Of a stretch of 64,000 bases of DNA, positions 23,141 to 36,243 are shown piece by piece; the stretch's first letter is position 1; each line of letters begins with the position of its first letter. The notes under the pieces are model-generated. The model made no database searches. It was given only the letters and a program-made list of their open reading frames with translations, and was not told the DNA's origin. Both the position numbers and the translations under genes were made by a program. Source of the DNA: Coniella vitis (lineage: Eukaryota > Ascomycota > Sordariomycetes > Diaporthales > Schizoparmaceae); NCBI GenBank assembly GCA_011317545.1, contig WUJK01000008.1:1364001-1428000 (forward strand), written 5' to 3'.

Positions 23141-26100
23141 CGTCAAAGCTGGGCTGGAAGGAGGAGGGGGGGAAAGCGAAGGTAAGGATGATGATGGTGG
23201 GCAATTTGCGTGGAAATCTTGAGAGCCCGCAGCATTGCAACCAGGTCAGGAACACGCCACTATATTAATCTTTTGTTGAAGAGGAACTGCATGTAGTCAA
23301 GCCTGGATGGCATGCATATTTTGCTTGGGTCGGTCTGCAGGATGCTGGGATGGCAGATAGGCTCTTCACCCCGCATATGCACGCCTCTGAGTCGCGAGTG
23401 GGCAGCGCAATGTCCTCAGGCGTGACACCCATCCCAAAGTTGTTGGCAGCGCCGGCTGGGGCAAAGGAGGCGTGCGACCCCTTCCCAGAGTTGATCAGGA
23501 GCAAGCTCAAGCTCAAGCGCCTGTCGCCCACCGTCCACCGCCCTGCCGCCGCCCACGCGGTGGGGGCAAGTAGTGGGTTGTGCTCCTGCTTCCGGGAGCG
23601 CACCGCAAACGTGCAAGTGCAACCGCCCACCCGCGCCTTCCTCTCAGGCAAATTCCTTTCAGGCTACCATCGTGGCAGCGTGGCAGCAGCGTAGCAGGGC
23701 AGCTGCAAAGCTACCAGAGTATGCACCCAGGCACTCGTCACCCGCCGCGCAAGCCAAGCCAGGCTCTTGTCCATCCCTGGGTGACCCTCGAGACGGGGTC
23801 ACCCCATTAGTTTGACACTTTCAAGATCCGAGATCACCGACCCCAGATTACCAAACCCAGATGCACAGAACTGGAGGGACCACAGACCCGCCCCCAGTGC
23901 CAGTGGACACTACGCGAGCCGCCAACAGGTCCACCTGGACAATCCCCATACTATTTGCCTTCTACATAGTCGAGTCGCGGGGAAATGCCCCGCCTCCAGC
24001 TCTTTGCAACACCGTCATTTTACCGTCACTGCATTGTGAGCAGCCATCGACCCCTCTGCCCAGCGCCCATGTCGCCTACTATAGCAGTCGAGTCACGAGT
24101 CTCAGCACGGGCACCCATCCGTTGAGCCCCTGACGCGTATACCCTTACTACACAGCCGAGCTATCCCAGGTTCTCGGCGAAGGAGTGGCTGCCAACATGT
24201 GCCACCGACCCAGCAGACTGGGTACGCGATGGCGGGTAGAGTCGTTCAATAATTCAGTCGGTCTGTCACTAAGCAGCTAGCCGTTGTTGGCCTGGACCGT
24301 CCACGGGGCTATGCCTCCAGCACTTTGGATCGCTGTGGCTGAGTATTAGCAAGGACAACACATCTTCCACACAGTATGCGACCGAGGCCAGTGACTGTCC
24401 GTCTTGACATTTCATCTCGCAAGCTATTTCTGGAAGAACGCATGATTGTTTACATGCAAGATCACGATCTGTTTCAATCAGAGTAGCTCGCGCCGTCCAA
24501 GACATCTCTATTGGCGAGACTGTGCCAGACTTCGAGAGCGCTCAATGTGTTTCTTCAGCAACGGTTGCCAGCCCGCACATATTTGAATACACACACGTCG
24601 CATTTGTTTCAACATGGGCATGTACCAGAGCGGAGCAGTACCGAGACTGGGAACCGTCTGGACCCAGTTGGGTGAAACGCGTCGAGCGTCGGGATGGTCT
24701 GCTGCGAATAGTAACAGTTGCGACTGAGGTTACACATTGTCAGGCGGTCTATGTCAGGGGCCCATGGCACTGTCCTTCAAGCTAACAAGAGAAGCGAGTA
24801 TGGTCTGGATCCTAGAGCCCCGATTCAGGCGGTGGCACAAATCTCACGACTATTGTGGAACGAAAAGATGATGCGACATGTGAAAAGGGACGCAAAAGGG
24901 GTGAGTTAATGAACAAGAATTGTCAATTTACGTTCACACTTCAGACCCAAACTAATCTAATATATGACAGACTGAGAAGTTCGCCAAGAACTCAGCGAGT
25001 CACTCCATCTTGCTCGAACGAACACGCATGATTAGTTTCACGTATAGGTAAACGTGCGAGTTCGCTGTGTCAAATGTCTGATACGAGGTTCACCACATGC
25101 AGTGGAGTCCGCCTTGGGGCTCACGAGATGAGACGAAAAGCCTTTAACTCAGTACTTGGCAGGCTCGGCTCAGCCTTGCATCTATTCCCAGATGCGTTTC
25201 CTTGTGCGCCCATTTCTGAAGACTAAATTGGTAAGGGTTCAACATCTGGATCATAGTACGTTAGCCTCCAAGCACAAGCCAGACATGTTGGATTTCTCGT
25301 ATGTACGACGCATAGTGGAGGATAAAGCCCAAAAGGCCCGCTAGGATGTCACGGCATTCTATGGCCAAGTCTGGCTTGTGAAAGGCTGTACATGGTCTCA
25401 GAATGTGTTACTCATCTCAACGTCGGCTGCTAAAGTCTTACACCACAACCTACCCAACCCAGTACTACAAGAAAGCCCGGTTAGGCAAGTCTATCCTGCT
25501 TCCGGTGACAATGGTGGCTCAAATGGTAAGCATGCATAGAATGCCGTGTGCGTGACACCCGAGCTCGGCTTGGGGGAAATGCTGTGCTGGACTGAAAGTA
25601 CTGGAAACACAAAACAAGCGGACTGGCCATATGCATAGAAGCCTATCAAATTTGAGTTCACGTATGCAAAATGACAACTTCAGGACAGGAACGAACACAA
25701 CGCAAGCATAAGGGCATCGGGTGTCTGTACAGGTTCCATCATGCGCACCGGCCTTTTCCCATTGTCAAGGTCAGCTTCCAATGATGTAGCGCACTGTATT
25801 TGACCGTGAAGACGATATACTCGGTATGCCCACTTACATGCGCTTTCCTCTGTTGCGGATAAGTGTCAGACGCACTGGTGTTGATTGGTCTGACCCAAGC
25901 AGTCTTTCTTATCCGAGTACCCATCCTGTGGAAAAACTTGGCTTACTCACGGGTTGACGAAGAACAAATGGGTGACACTCACCGACAAGCCCCCCGCCGA
26001 GCAGGGCCCGCGTTACACGAGGCGCAGCATTCCACATTCACGAATTGCATCTGGGCCTTGGCTTTGAGGGATTTTGACCAAGGCACACAAAAGCACTGTG

Positions 26101-26840
26101 CTCTGCCAATGCCGCTTTTTGCTACTACTCCTACTCCTACTCCTACCTATGTGGTATCGTGCTTACTGCCCAGGTGGCTTGTTTGTCCGACCGACTGTGG
26201 GTTGCGGTTGCCTGTACCTCATGACGAGAGCCTTGGACTGTTCTGCCTCTGCCTCTGCCGGCGCCTGCGCATAAAGGAATGACGGTAGAAAACACAGGCC
26301 TTTGAAGGGGTCCTCGAACATAGGCCCATACTCTATTCTACTTTTGTAACGGGCAGGCCCTTGCATTGCTTAACAGAATGAAGGGAGTGGAACAGCCCAT
26401 CCGGGGTTGGCCGGCTAATTGTCGCCGGTCTTTCACTTCCCACTGACGGACGGTACTTGTGTGGCGTGAATCAGTGAGTGGAAACATGTCTTTTTTCCCC
26501 TCCGTCCTTTTGGACTCACTTTTCTGTAAAAGAAACACATGGTGTTGTTGTTGTAGGCCGCAAGTACCGATTCTTGAATACCAAGTATCCTGCCTCATTC
26601 ACCCAACCGACAGGCGAGCAAATGAGATGACTGGGGCGTTGATGCGCATCGGTCGTGATTCAAATTAACATGGCTGCCTATTGTTATTTACTACTACTGC
26701 TTCTGCTTACTGCTACACCTTACAAAAAGAACCGCCCCCTCCCCAGCCAAAAGAGAAAAAGTCGGTTTCGTCAATTCAATACTCGTCAATTTGCGAGGCT
26801 GCGTGTCACGTTGCGTTGGCGTTGCAGCTCGTTTCAACAA

Positions 26841-26850
26841 GGGGGGGGGG
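26841..26850. repeat. G10 homopolymer
   Basis: Ten consecutive G in the gene-poor region. Confidence 0.9.
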
Positions 26851-27349
26851 AAGCAGAAATGCAGAACAAACCACTACTTATATTCGGCTGCAAAGGTACC
26901 GAAATCGCTTGGCATGAATGATGCGAATTAGGAATCCCTCGTTACATTTGTACGTGTCTTTGTTTCTTTTCTTTTTTTTTTATGTGTGTCTCTCACAAAT
27001 AGTCGTACTGTACAAAAAGTACACATGTACTATGTACCGGAACCAAAAAAGACCGCCTTGTTGGTTGTGTCAGCCCTACAGGTGGAGATGCTGTCAACCT
27101 GTTCCACCAATGCCCAATGCCAAAAAAGCCACTTGGGGGCCCGAGCGCAAAGATGTACAGAAATGCTTTGCATGCCATGGTTTACAGATCTGTATGTACG
27201 GAGAGCAGGGACACCAGTCGGGCCCGTGCGAGCTTTTTTCCTTCATACTACATTTTACATAGTAGTTATGCCCAGAATTTCCAATTGCGCAATTTCGCAA
27301 TCTCGCAATCTCGCAGAGTCTCGTCAAGACGAGAAAAAACGAATTGAAT

Positions 27350-27545
27350 AAGAAAAGAAAAAGAAGAAAGAGAGAGGGAGAGAGGGAGAGAGGGAGAGAG
27401 AGAAAAGAAAAGAAAAGATGAAAAAAAAAAAAAATGGCTCGGATGCTCGTGTGCGCACTGCGCGATATTATTGATATACTGCATGACATATAGTACGACT
27501 TCATTCTCGATTCTTTTTCTTTTCTTTTCTTTTCTTTTTTCTTTC
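27350..27545. repeat. polypurine tract facing a polypyrimidine tract
   Basis: 69 uninterrupted purines at 27350-27418 include GAGGGAGA repeats and AAAAG repeats. They are followed by A14 at 27421-27434. After a further 76 nt comes a 35-nt pyrimidine run at 27511-27545 built of CTTTT units. The AAAAG and CTTTT blocks are complementary over about 15-17 nt, so they form an imperfect inverted repeat. Confidence 0.8.
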
Positions 27546-28423
27546 ATTTAAAGAGAAAAAGACTAAATCAGAAAAAGACATCCCATGTTGCTTATTTGGG
27601 AGAATGGTTTTGCTCCCACTAATGTAACTACATAGTAGTCGCGATTCAGACTTATAGTTGGTTCTCAATCTACATGCATAATATACACAGGAAGAGACAC
27701 CTCTACTTTTGTTGTCGTGAAATGAAGTGCCGCATGGAAAGAGTCGGAATGCATTCCAGTCCCATGCCGTGGAGATCGCGCACTGACTTCAACCACCATG
27801 ACCACGGGTAAATAACTCAGCAGAAATAAGGAAGCATGAGCTATTGTAACGCAAACTTGCACGTCAATTTGTCATTTTGAGAAAAACAATCCATGAATTC
27901 ATCAGATGATGGATGACTTTACATGGTCGTAATACTACTTACTACTAGTGCACGTACAGTACAGACATGATCTCGGGGGAAAAGAAGGATCCCGACTCAT
28001 CCCGTCCGCAAGTAATTCGGGCAGAGTGCGGCAATGGGGGGGAGTTGGGAGGAAAAAGGGAGCAGGGGCAATCTTGTTCAATTCCATGGGATCTAAAATT
28101 CATCCGTAATCCCGTCCGCGGATTCCTCGCTGACTAGGTAACTTGGTATGATAGTGCTATGTAAGTAAGTAAACCCCTCTCCCCCCCAAAAACCGTCACC
28201 GGAGAGAAACTTCGGCATGTTTGCCCGAGGCCGAGGCCGATGCGAGGGCGACCCTGTCGGCCTGTGGGAAGCAAAACTGCACTGCCTGGGTGCCGACTGA
28301 GTTCGGTATTCCTGGGTGGTATTTCTTGCCATCACATGCACAATCCTTCTCTTGTCTTTGATTTGAACTCCTGGAAAGGATATGTGGAATTCTGTACGTT
28401 TCCAATTTCGACGATGAGTACGA

Positions 28424-28446
28424 GCGGGCGCGGGCGCGGGCGCGGG
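28424..28446. repeat. GGGCGC hexamer array
   Basis: About four tandem copies of a G/C-only hexamer. Confidence 0.75.
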
Positions 28447-30048
28447 CTGATGGCAGCCCAAGGAGCTTGTGGATTTGTTATTAGTAGGATTTTGGCCTGT
28501 GGCTGGTGGGCGGAGCCGCGGAGACAGCGGCAAGCAAGTAAAAAGGGCCCCTGCCTTCCGGGAGCACAAGTACCATGTACCCTTTCGGAAGTAGGCCAAG
28601 GCTTTGGAGGGCAAGTTCCTCGTCTATCAGATCTGTGAGGCGCAGCCCCCATCAGGCTTTGTAGACTTCTAGTACAAGTACGTGGCTTGTCGAATACGCT
28701 GCCCCGGCGCTCCAGCTCGTCTGCCTGGCAAAAGCCTATAACCTCATTTCTGCCAGTCATGCACATACTATGTACATGCTCGTAGCATAGAACTTGCTTG
28801 ACCTGGCCAGCTACGTAGCTATGCAGGTCTGCGAAACCCTTCAGCAAAAACATACAAAACCTTCGGGGCGTAATTGAGAAACAGGAAATTGCTCTCGTGG
28901 CCTGACAGATATTCCTGTTCTGATGCCTGCCTTTTTCAAAGTGTTCCCGAGTGGCCGACCGAAACAAATGGGGCGTTGACCGAGATCCGTTATCTGGGGG
29001 TGGGGCGGTTGGCTGTCAACTCGGTCATTCAAGAATTTTTTTTTTTCTTTCTCTCTTTCTTCTTGGTTCCAAACAAGAAAAAAAACAAGCAAACAAACCC
29101 ATATCCAATGTGACAGTCCGGGTGCCGCCGGCCGCGAGGGGCATAGTAGCAAGGACAACGGCACTAGGTCGGTTGCTCAACCAAGGCCCAAGGCCAGTAG
29201 TAAAACGAGTAGAAAGTAGCCTCTCGTCGCGTCGCGTCGCGTCGGCCGGCCGAAGGTTGGCATCTTAAAGAGTCGGAGGGTCTTCTGTCACGAGCGAGAC
29301 ATTTTTTCCCCTCCGAAAAACTCACGATGTTGGGTCTTGTTGGGCTAGGTGGGCGTTTGTCAAAGTATATATGTACGTATAGATGTACATATTCTGCAAT
29401 GCGCTGCCACGTCTGCTATCAAGATGCAGTGCCAGATTTCGAGATTTCACACCTACACGTACGTAGGAAGTACATACATATGCATATGCACACAGTATGT
29501 AGGCATTCATGGATTTTTCCCTGGCTTTTGGCGGTAGATGGGCGGTAAGTAAAAAAAAACAAAGGTGTGGTGGATCCCCAAGCAAGTACTCTAGCACAAA
29601 AATGCAACATTCCCAGATCCACTGAGGAAAAAGAAAGAAAAAAGGTACTCGACTGCAGCGATAGTGTGCATACATGTGGAGATGAGGAAAATTTTGGTCA
29701 AAGCTTTTCGTTTTTTCCTTCTCCTTTGGCATTGTCTTTTTTTCCTTTCTTAAAAAGTGGATATTCGTTCTTCTGTGAAGGGGACGCTGTAGAGGTCCGG
29801 GACTAACAGGTGATGGTGAAGTTCATGCGGGCTTGCGACTGAAAAATCGTACATGATACAGTGGAAATGTTGCATTGGGAAGCAAGAGTTGGGCTTGAAC
29901 GTGCTGGCCGCCTGTGTTTCGGTGCGATGAGGAACGCTGCCGAGCCGACGCCGCTGGTTGGCTAGCAGCCAAGTAGATGAGTCGACCAGAGAATGGTGTT
30001 GTTCTCCATCCTATGTATTATGCAGTCGGCAATGTACACAGCGCCCTG

Positions 30049-30079
30049 CAGTCAGTCAGTCAGTCAGTCAGTCAGTCAG
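30049..30079. repeat. CAGT tetranucleotide microsatellite
   Basis: About 7.75 perfect copies of CAGT in 31 nt, intergenic. Confidence 0.92.
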
Positions 30080-32225
30080 CGAGGACATGAATGAAAATTT
30101 TCAGGGCAGCGCCCGTGCAATGCAGATCTCTTCTCTCGATGCGTCCCTGCCCAGGGGTCTCAACGGGCGTTTGTCGTTTTGTTTAAAGATGGGTCGGCTA
30201 CGGGGCGGAGATTGGCCGCAAAGGTGCTTTATTGCTCGCTGCAGGGCTGGGCCATGTCGAGATTTCTGGGAGGCCTGAAAAGACATGTTCGACATGCCTG
30301 CACGCATCAGACAGCATACTAGTGTACTATATGATCCGGAGAAGAGACTTGACATGTCCGTGGATGTTGCGCAAAACTGTAAGAATTGGTTGATTAGGAA
30401 TCCATAGGCTTCCCAGGGTGCTCTGATTGGCTGGGCTGGGGGAGAGGGCAGAGATTGATAATCAAGATAGGCTTGGATGATGCCTGGGCAACGGGACTTG
30501 AGTTCCCAGCGGGTCATGGTATACTGATAAGTACATGCCTATGTAGACCCTTGTGGAACGTTCTGAATGCGCCCATGTCTGGTATACTATGATAGTAAGC
30601 AGAGACCCTTGGCGGATAACTGTACGTTGCGCAATTCATCCCATGATCCAGGTTGCCAGGACGGGGCCGTGTAAGGTTGCCTTAAAGTCTCCCCAATCGC
30701 AGTACTGTGTACAACCCGAGAGGGCCTGCCATCGCCAATCCTGCAGGAGCACGTACAATTGGATTTGTCGAGCCCAACGAGGCTATGATGAGACACTGTC
30801 CGTCGACTCATCCTGAGCAACGATTGTATGCATGCAGTAGAGCTGTATTATTCTTGTCCGACCACATACCATGTACACATGTTCGATAACGCTCGCCGGG
30901 ACGACTCAGATGCGGAGTTACGGCGGGCAACGAACTCCGGCTTCGACCTTGTCGGATAGTGACCGTGAGCGCGAGATTGGCCCGTCCCGTTGGCGCGACT
31001 TTGCGCAGTGTTCATAGTGAGTTGTGCACTAGGTGCTTTGTAACTGTGTCTTCGCAACGACGTATGAATCATAGCAGATCAACGGCGCTAGCGGATCAAG
31101 ACCTGAGGAAGGGGGGTTTTGCCTTTTTTGTTTTCCCGCTTGTCAGAAACTCGAGGATTCGTCATAGGAAAAGTTTGGTGACACACCATGGTAGCTTTGA
31201 CAGCATTGGCCGACCGACACGCCCTGATTATGTATATAATGCACCCAGTACATGGTAGCTGGCCGAAGGCCCGTCGGATTGGTCGGGCGTACCGTAAGGA
31301 CCGGACGCCCACCTTCGTATACATAGCACATGGCATGACTATGGATGTAGAGCTCGCATTGCAGCGCCAGGAGCGGAACGGACACGTATACGACCTCCCA
31401 CAGCCGCCAGCCAGGCTGGGCAGAGAGGCAGAGTCATACCGCCTCGTGCTCGAATGGCGCCTGCATACAGCACATACGTAGCCCTCATCGTCTGCGTGTG
31501 GACTGAGACGCACCGGCTGGCTGGATGGCTGAATGGACTTCTGGCTTTACCGCTTGTGCTGGAATCTGGCACCCTGGTGCAAGGGCTTTCCTTTCGTGCC
31601 TCTTGTCGCAAAGTCCACGGGGCCGGACAGAGCCTGAGAGCCAAGGCAAGGCAGCTGCCCCGGACTGCAAAGAGCCGCCTGGGCAGCAGACAGCTTTGTG
31701 TTGCGAGGGAGATAAAACTGTCGCAAAGTACCCCTGCCGTAGTAAACGAGTGGCTGCGGTACGTCCTCCCGTCGCCCTTATGACCGGCCGGGGCCAACTC
31801 AAAACCCCGAACGGGAACAGGGCGCTGGGCACTTCGCAACTTGCTCGGGTTTGTCAGCCCCTTGCGCGCGCCCTGACCGCCGAGTGACAAGGTACGCCAA
31901 GCACAGACAGGGGCCTTCCCTGCGCTGCCTCGCAAACCCTGCAAGGATGGCCTGCCCCGCTGACTGTGGATTTCTAACAGCGCAGGCCGAGTTGGGCCCC
32001 ATGAACTGGCACAGCGCAGCACAGTACGCACACGCGGTACACGACAGGGCCGCAGCAGCCAGAGAAAGCAAAAAAGACGGTCAGCGTCCAACGTTGATAA
32101 AAGCATCGTGTGCCCCCCATCCGATCCGTCTTCTGGCTCGCCTCGAACTGACCTATACTTGACCTGAGCTCAACTCGGCCACCAAAGCAAACACTTGAAG
32201 ATACATCCTGCAGCAACAACAGCCC

Positions 32226-32266
32226 TACTTGCACAACAACAACAACAACAACAGCATCAACAACAA
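32226..32266. repeat. CAA-rich leader repeat
   Basis: CAA triplets, nearly uninterrupted, lie about 280 bp upstream of the ATG at 32541. CA-rich unstructured sequence of this kind is common in fungal 5' leaders. Confidence 0.7.
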
Positions 32267-32540
32267 CATTACCGCAGCATATGCAGCACACTCCACTGCC
32301 GCCATCTCGTCACCAGCAACACGCACGCACGCAACCACCCGCCGTGCGCACCTCACCAGCTAGCGACTGCGGCACATCAACTGTGACTCCTGCCCACCAG
32401 CAACAACCCCTGCCCCACCCGCTTATCGGTGCATTGACTCACCACCAGCGCCTCCACCGACCGCAATTAAGCAAGACAAGGGAAAAGAACGTGATCCAAC
32501 CAGAACATACAAGAGCCCCAACCCCCAGCCCGCCTTCACA

Positions 32541-33422
32541 ATGTCGACTTCTTTTGCACCGTCCACACCCTCACCCATCTTCTCATCCCCAGCTTCCCCC
32601 TTCAAGAAGCAAAGGATGTCCATCACCCAGACCTACTACCTCGCCCACAAGGCCCGGGCTAAGCTCTCCCACGAGGCTGCCATGCCTGACCACAACCTGC
32701 GCCTGCTCGTCGGCCATGCAAACCTCCTCGACGGCCTGATGCTGGAGCTGGCCGATGCCGAGCGTGAGCAAGAGTCGTGGTTCAACAACTCGGTCCGCAG
32801 CGCCTCCCACCCAGAAAAGGCCGCCGCCGAGGAGGACAGACACATCCAGTGGGCTGATGCCATCCCAGAAGAGGAGGACGAGGACGAGAACGACTACGAC
32901 GATTCTGCTTCCTCTTCCGATGACGGCAGCGACATCTCTGACGATGAGGAGGACGATGAGGACATTGAGATGGCAGACGCTCAGCCCCTGCGCCGCGTGC
33001 CATCCCACAAGGCACCAGCCAGCCCGCGGATGCAAGTGGTCGAGATCGACATGGAAGACTACGAGGAAGACGAGGAGGAGGAGGACTACGCACAACTGAC
33101 CCTCACCCGCTCGCCATCTCACCACTCGAGCGTTTCCTCCCCACCAGAACTGGAGCATGACTCGGACGACTCTTCGGAAGACGAGTCCATGCCACCCTCA
33201 CCACCAACCGCACTGCTACCAACATTTACTGCTCGTGACAAAAACAACCAGCGCCACCACCACCACAGCACAACCATCTCCAAGCAGCAGAAGCATTCAG
33301 AAAACCAATCAGACGCAGCAGCAGCAGCAGCAGAAGAAGATGAAGAGCTGTATGACGACTCATTTCACTACATGCCAACACGCAACCCCGCAAGGCTCGT
33401 GAGCACAATATCAGTCTACTAG
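32541..33422 (+). CDS. acidic low-complexity protein of unknown function
   Basis: This is a single-exon gene of 293 residues; its ATG lies in a CACAATG context after a long CA-rich leader. The N-terminal third (about 25-85) looks folded and conserved in style: ITQTYYLAHKARAKLSHEAA, then DHNLRLLVGHANLLDGLMLE and LADAEREQESWF, probably helical. The rest is disordered, with several D/E runs (EEEDEDENDYDDSASSSDD and EDYEEDEEEEDYAQ), serine clusters, a His4 run and a seven-alanine run encoded by GCA repeats near residues 258-264. I do not recognise a named family; I believe similar proteins exist in other Sordariomycetes, but this is recollection. No catalytic motif, signal peptide or membrane segment is visible. 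It sits alone between two large gene-free blocks. Confidence 0.8.
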   Translation: MSTSFAPSTPSPIFSSPASPFKKQRMSITQTYYLAHKARAKLSHEAAMPDHNLRLLVGHANLLDGLMLELADAEREQESWFNNSVRSASHPEKAAAEEDRHIQWADAIPEEEDEDENDYDDSASSSDDGSDISDDEEDDEDIEMADAQPLRRVPSHKAPASPRMQVVEIDMEDYEEDEEEEDYAQLTLTRSPSHHSSVSSPPELEHDSDDSSEDESMPPSPPTALLPTFTARDKNNQRHHHHSTTISKQQKHSENQSDAAAAAAEEDEELYDDSFHYMPTRNPARLVSTISVY

Positions 33423-33773
33423 ACTGACATGCAAATCGCGCCCGCACTTTCAGCCAGCCCCCACATTGGGGGCCTGTTGTTGACCAAGCAAACTCCCAAC
33501 ACTCTCTCCCACCACCACTACTACTTCTTTCTGCATTTGGCATATTTCGAAATGGGTCTAGCGACGATCGGTTTATTTTGATACCAACTCTGCATAGCAT
33601 TGGCGTTCTTTGGATTTTCATTTTCATTACAGCATGGTGATACCACAGTTTACGGGGCATTCACATTTTTGGGATTCATTGGGAAACAGGCACATGAATG
33701 ACATTACACGTCACCACTCATAGGAACGAGAAAGAGAGATAAGAAGATGATGGAAATAATCCCAGGTCGCTTG

Positions 33774-33793
33774 TTTTTTTGGGGGGGGGGGGG
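33774..33793. repeat. adjacent T and G homopolymers
   Basis: A T7 run is followed directly by a G run of about 13, intergenic. Confidence 0.85.
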
Positions 33794-34904
33794 CGATGCG
33801 GACAACTGGATCCGGCTATCTGACGCCCCGGCTTGATCGGAGGCTGCAGGTCAAGCGACATGGCTGGGGGAAGGAGGGATCGCACTGCAGCACATCAGGC
33901 ATATCACATTGAAATACATAGCAAAGCCCAAGAGATAACCAAAAACATGGAAAAATACATAACAATTTGCCTCAACTATATGCAGTGCCTCAATTCCTCA
34001 ATAAATGCATCATGTGAAAGGTTCAAATCTACACATTTATCTGTATCTCTGGTTAATTATCGTCGTACATCGTCATCAGTATCGTCATCAAAAACGAAAC
34101 AACTAAGGTGTATCCATCTACCACCAAAATCTCGATTGCAAAGCCCAGAGCCAGAGGCCAAAAAAACAAAAAACAAAGCGAAAGCCAAAAAACTCAAAGG
34201 CGAAAAAAGACAGGGGGAAAAAAAAGAGACGATCGGAGACACGACTTGCGACTCCGATTGCGTCAAACTTGGCCGCAGCTCCCGAGGTCGGAGGCTCTCC
34301 TAGCCGACACCTCTGGTTTGGAAACGAGTCCACTGCTACGTACGCAGGAAACTGTTTGTTCTTGTCTTTTCTACTATGTACGCTGTTGGGCCTGTTTTCC
34401 CTTTTGACTTCGCGCCGTTCCTTGTTCCGCCGTGTGCCGAGGCGAAAGGCGAAGAATGGATGGGATTGTCATGAATGAATCGCTAGTATCAGGGACGTAT
34501 CCCAGACCCGCTGGATAGTAGTGCTCGTACTATACTCATAGTCTACTATATACTGTAGCTACTATTCGTAGTACCTCTGTACTTTGTACCTTTTTTGCGG
34601 GGTGTTTTTTTCTTCTCCTTTAGTCGTCGTCATAGTACTCGTTCGTCCAAAACCCGCTCGTTACACACCTCTGATGAAGCAATTCACCTTCCTGAGGAGA
34701 GAGGCCAAGCTTTTGTGGCAGCGATACCAAAAAGTGTTGTGTAACTTATGTTTCGCCCTCTCTTTTCACCCTCCCCTTCTCCCCCTTCCCTGTACTCGTA
34801 CTTGGGATCGTCTGAACATGTTCAATCAAGTGGTGCCCGAGGTACTTGCTCTTCGTGTTTAAGCATACACATACCTCGGTAAGTACAAAGTAAGCTATAG
34901 TAGC

Positions 34905-34907
<3 letters not shown>

Positions 34908-34957
<50 letters not shown>
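34908..34957. repeat. 50-nt poly(T) tract
   Basis: Uninterrupted T from 34908 to 34957. Read on the minus strand it is a 50-nt poly(A) that could be the tail of a retroposed transcript whose body would lie to the right. I recognise no element there and see no clear target-site duplication. Confidence 0.9.
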
Positions 34958-36180
34958 CCTTTCTTGAAAACTAGTCATGGTTCCCCGCCTGTTCATCTCG
35001 TCTGGTGTGTATTTCTCCCGTGTTTTGCTTGAGAGGAGAAATGGTTCCTTGTGTTTGTCCAAAAGCCAGGCTGCCAAGACGAAAAATAGTTTAAAAAAAT
35101 TCAAAATTAAAAGGACGAATGAATTTGGATACCACGTCACAAGGAGTTGCGTTTTGCCTTGGTTGGGCTGGGCTTGGCTTTTGTCGCTTGAGCTTTATTA
35201 TGGACTAAGTATCATCCGTCCGGTTCCTGAACGGCCGAGTATCCATCCCGTTAAAGTGTAATGCTTACTATGACATCTGGGCCGTGGGCGGGAAATTATC
35301 ATCTGCTCAACATGTTGGTTAGTTTGTGTGAGGGACTATTGGTCCCTTGGATTACTAATATAGGAAACCAACATTTGATTCTCGTATATCTGTGTTTCTG
35401 TGATATAGTGGATATGTCAGCCGAGCTTGTCAGTTGGTCACTCGGGCGGGCTATTGTATCTTTGGGTAAATCACATGGCTGTTTTCCAAAGAAATCACGG
35501 TCCAAATCAGGCCTCACTATTTGTTAGCCCGTAGGACCCGTAAGATGAGCCCCCCCCCAAAATCCATGCCACTGATGAGCGCAATATTCCATCGCAGTGT
35601 TGGTGGTGGTGGTGGTTGTGGTTTTTGTTGGCATTATTTATAACCCTGACCAACAATAATAATTCACATCATCAAGGTTACCAACAGAATGCAATCTACT
35701 ATACAATGTATACACACTTATCAAATATCCTCCAAAATACTACCCCGTACTCGCTACCGCATACCGGGCCCCCGCTTCCGTAGTAGCTCCATGATGGCCG
35801 AGGTATCCAAGGGCGACAGAAACCCTTACCATCATTTTATGCACTCATCAGTAATTTACCAAGAAAGAAAAGAAAAATACTTATGTACATAGTCACAGCA
35901 GATTCAAATATATCAAGGAAGCATACCTGGGATCCCACAATACTAAGCATTTACTATATACACAAGTAAAGTTTGCGAGATACCCTCAGGGCGGGACCGA
36001 TCCCGTCATCGGCTTGCGTTTTCCCCCCCCATTGAAAAATCCAAGATAAAGATCACCTCGTGCACCGTGCACCCCCTCATTCTTTTTCCTTTGGGGCCAT
36101 GCCCGATACTTTCCATCCATTGTGTGATATCGCGATTATGTGATCGACAATGTGCCGGTGATCGTGGGTCCTCATAAAGC

Positions 36181-36243
36181 TTGCTGCTGCTGCTGCTGCT
36201 GCTACTGCCGCCGCCGCCGCCGCCGCCAACAACACCACCACCA
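36181..36243. repeat. compound trinucleotide microsatellite
   Basis: GCT repeats (about 7) pass into GCC repeats (about 7) and then CAA/CCA triplets. No start codon or coding context is present, so it does not look like a homopeptide-coding exon. Confidence 0.85.

Larger units (their letters stand above)
23141..32540. other. 9.4-kb gene-poor region
   Basis: I find no gene that I can support on either strand. Open frames are short, overlap each other on opposite strands, lack intron-linked continuation and match no family known to me. It holds a G10 run (26841-26850), a polypurine/polypyrimidine pair (27350-27545), a CAGT array (30049-30079), GGGCGC repeats (28424-28446), four TACTATGTA copies (27028, 27256, 27629, 28766) and a CAA-rich leader just before the acidic gene. 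It is bounded by two divergent genes, so it includes both their promoters. A long noncoding RNA or decayed genes cannot be excluded. Confidence 0.55.

Noticed and set aside
31339..32106. 255-residue minus-strand frame
   Set aside because: It lies in GC-rich DNA with several overlapping open frames on both strands. Composition is R/A/S/C-rich with no domain, and no neighbouring exon continues it.
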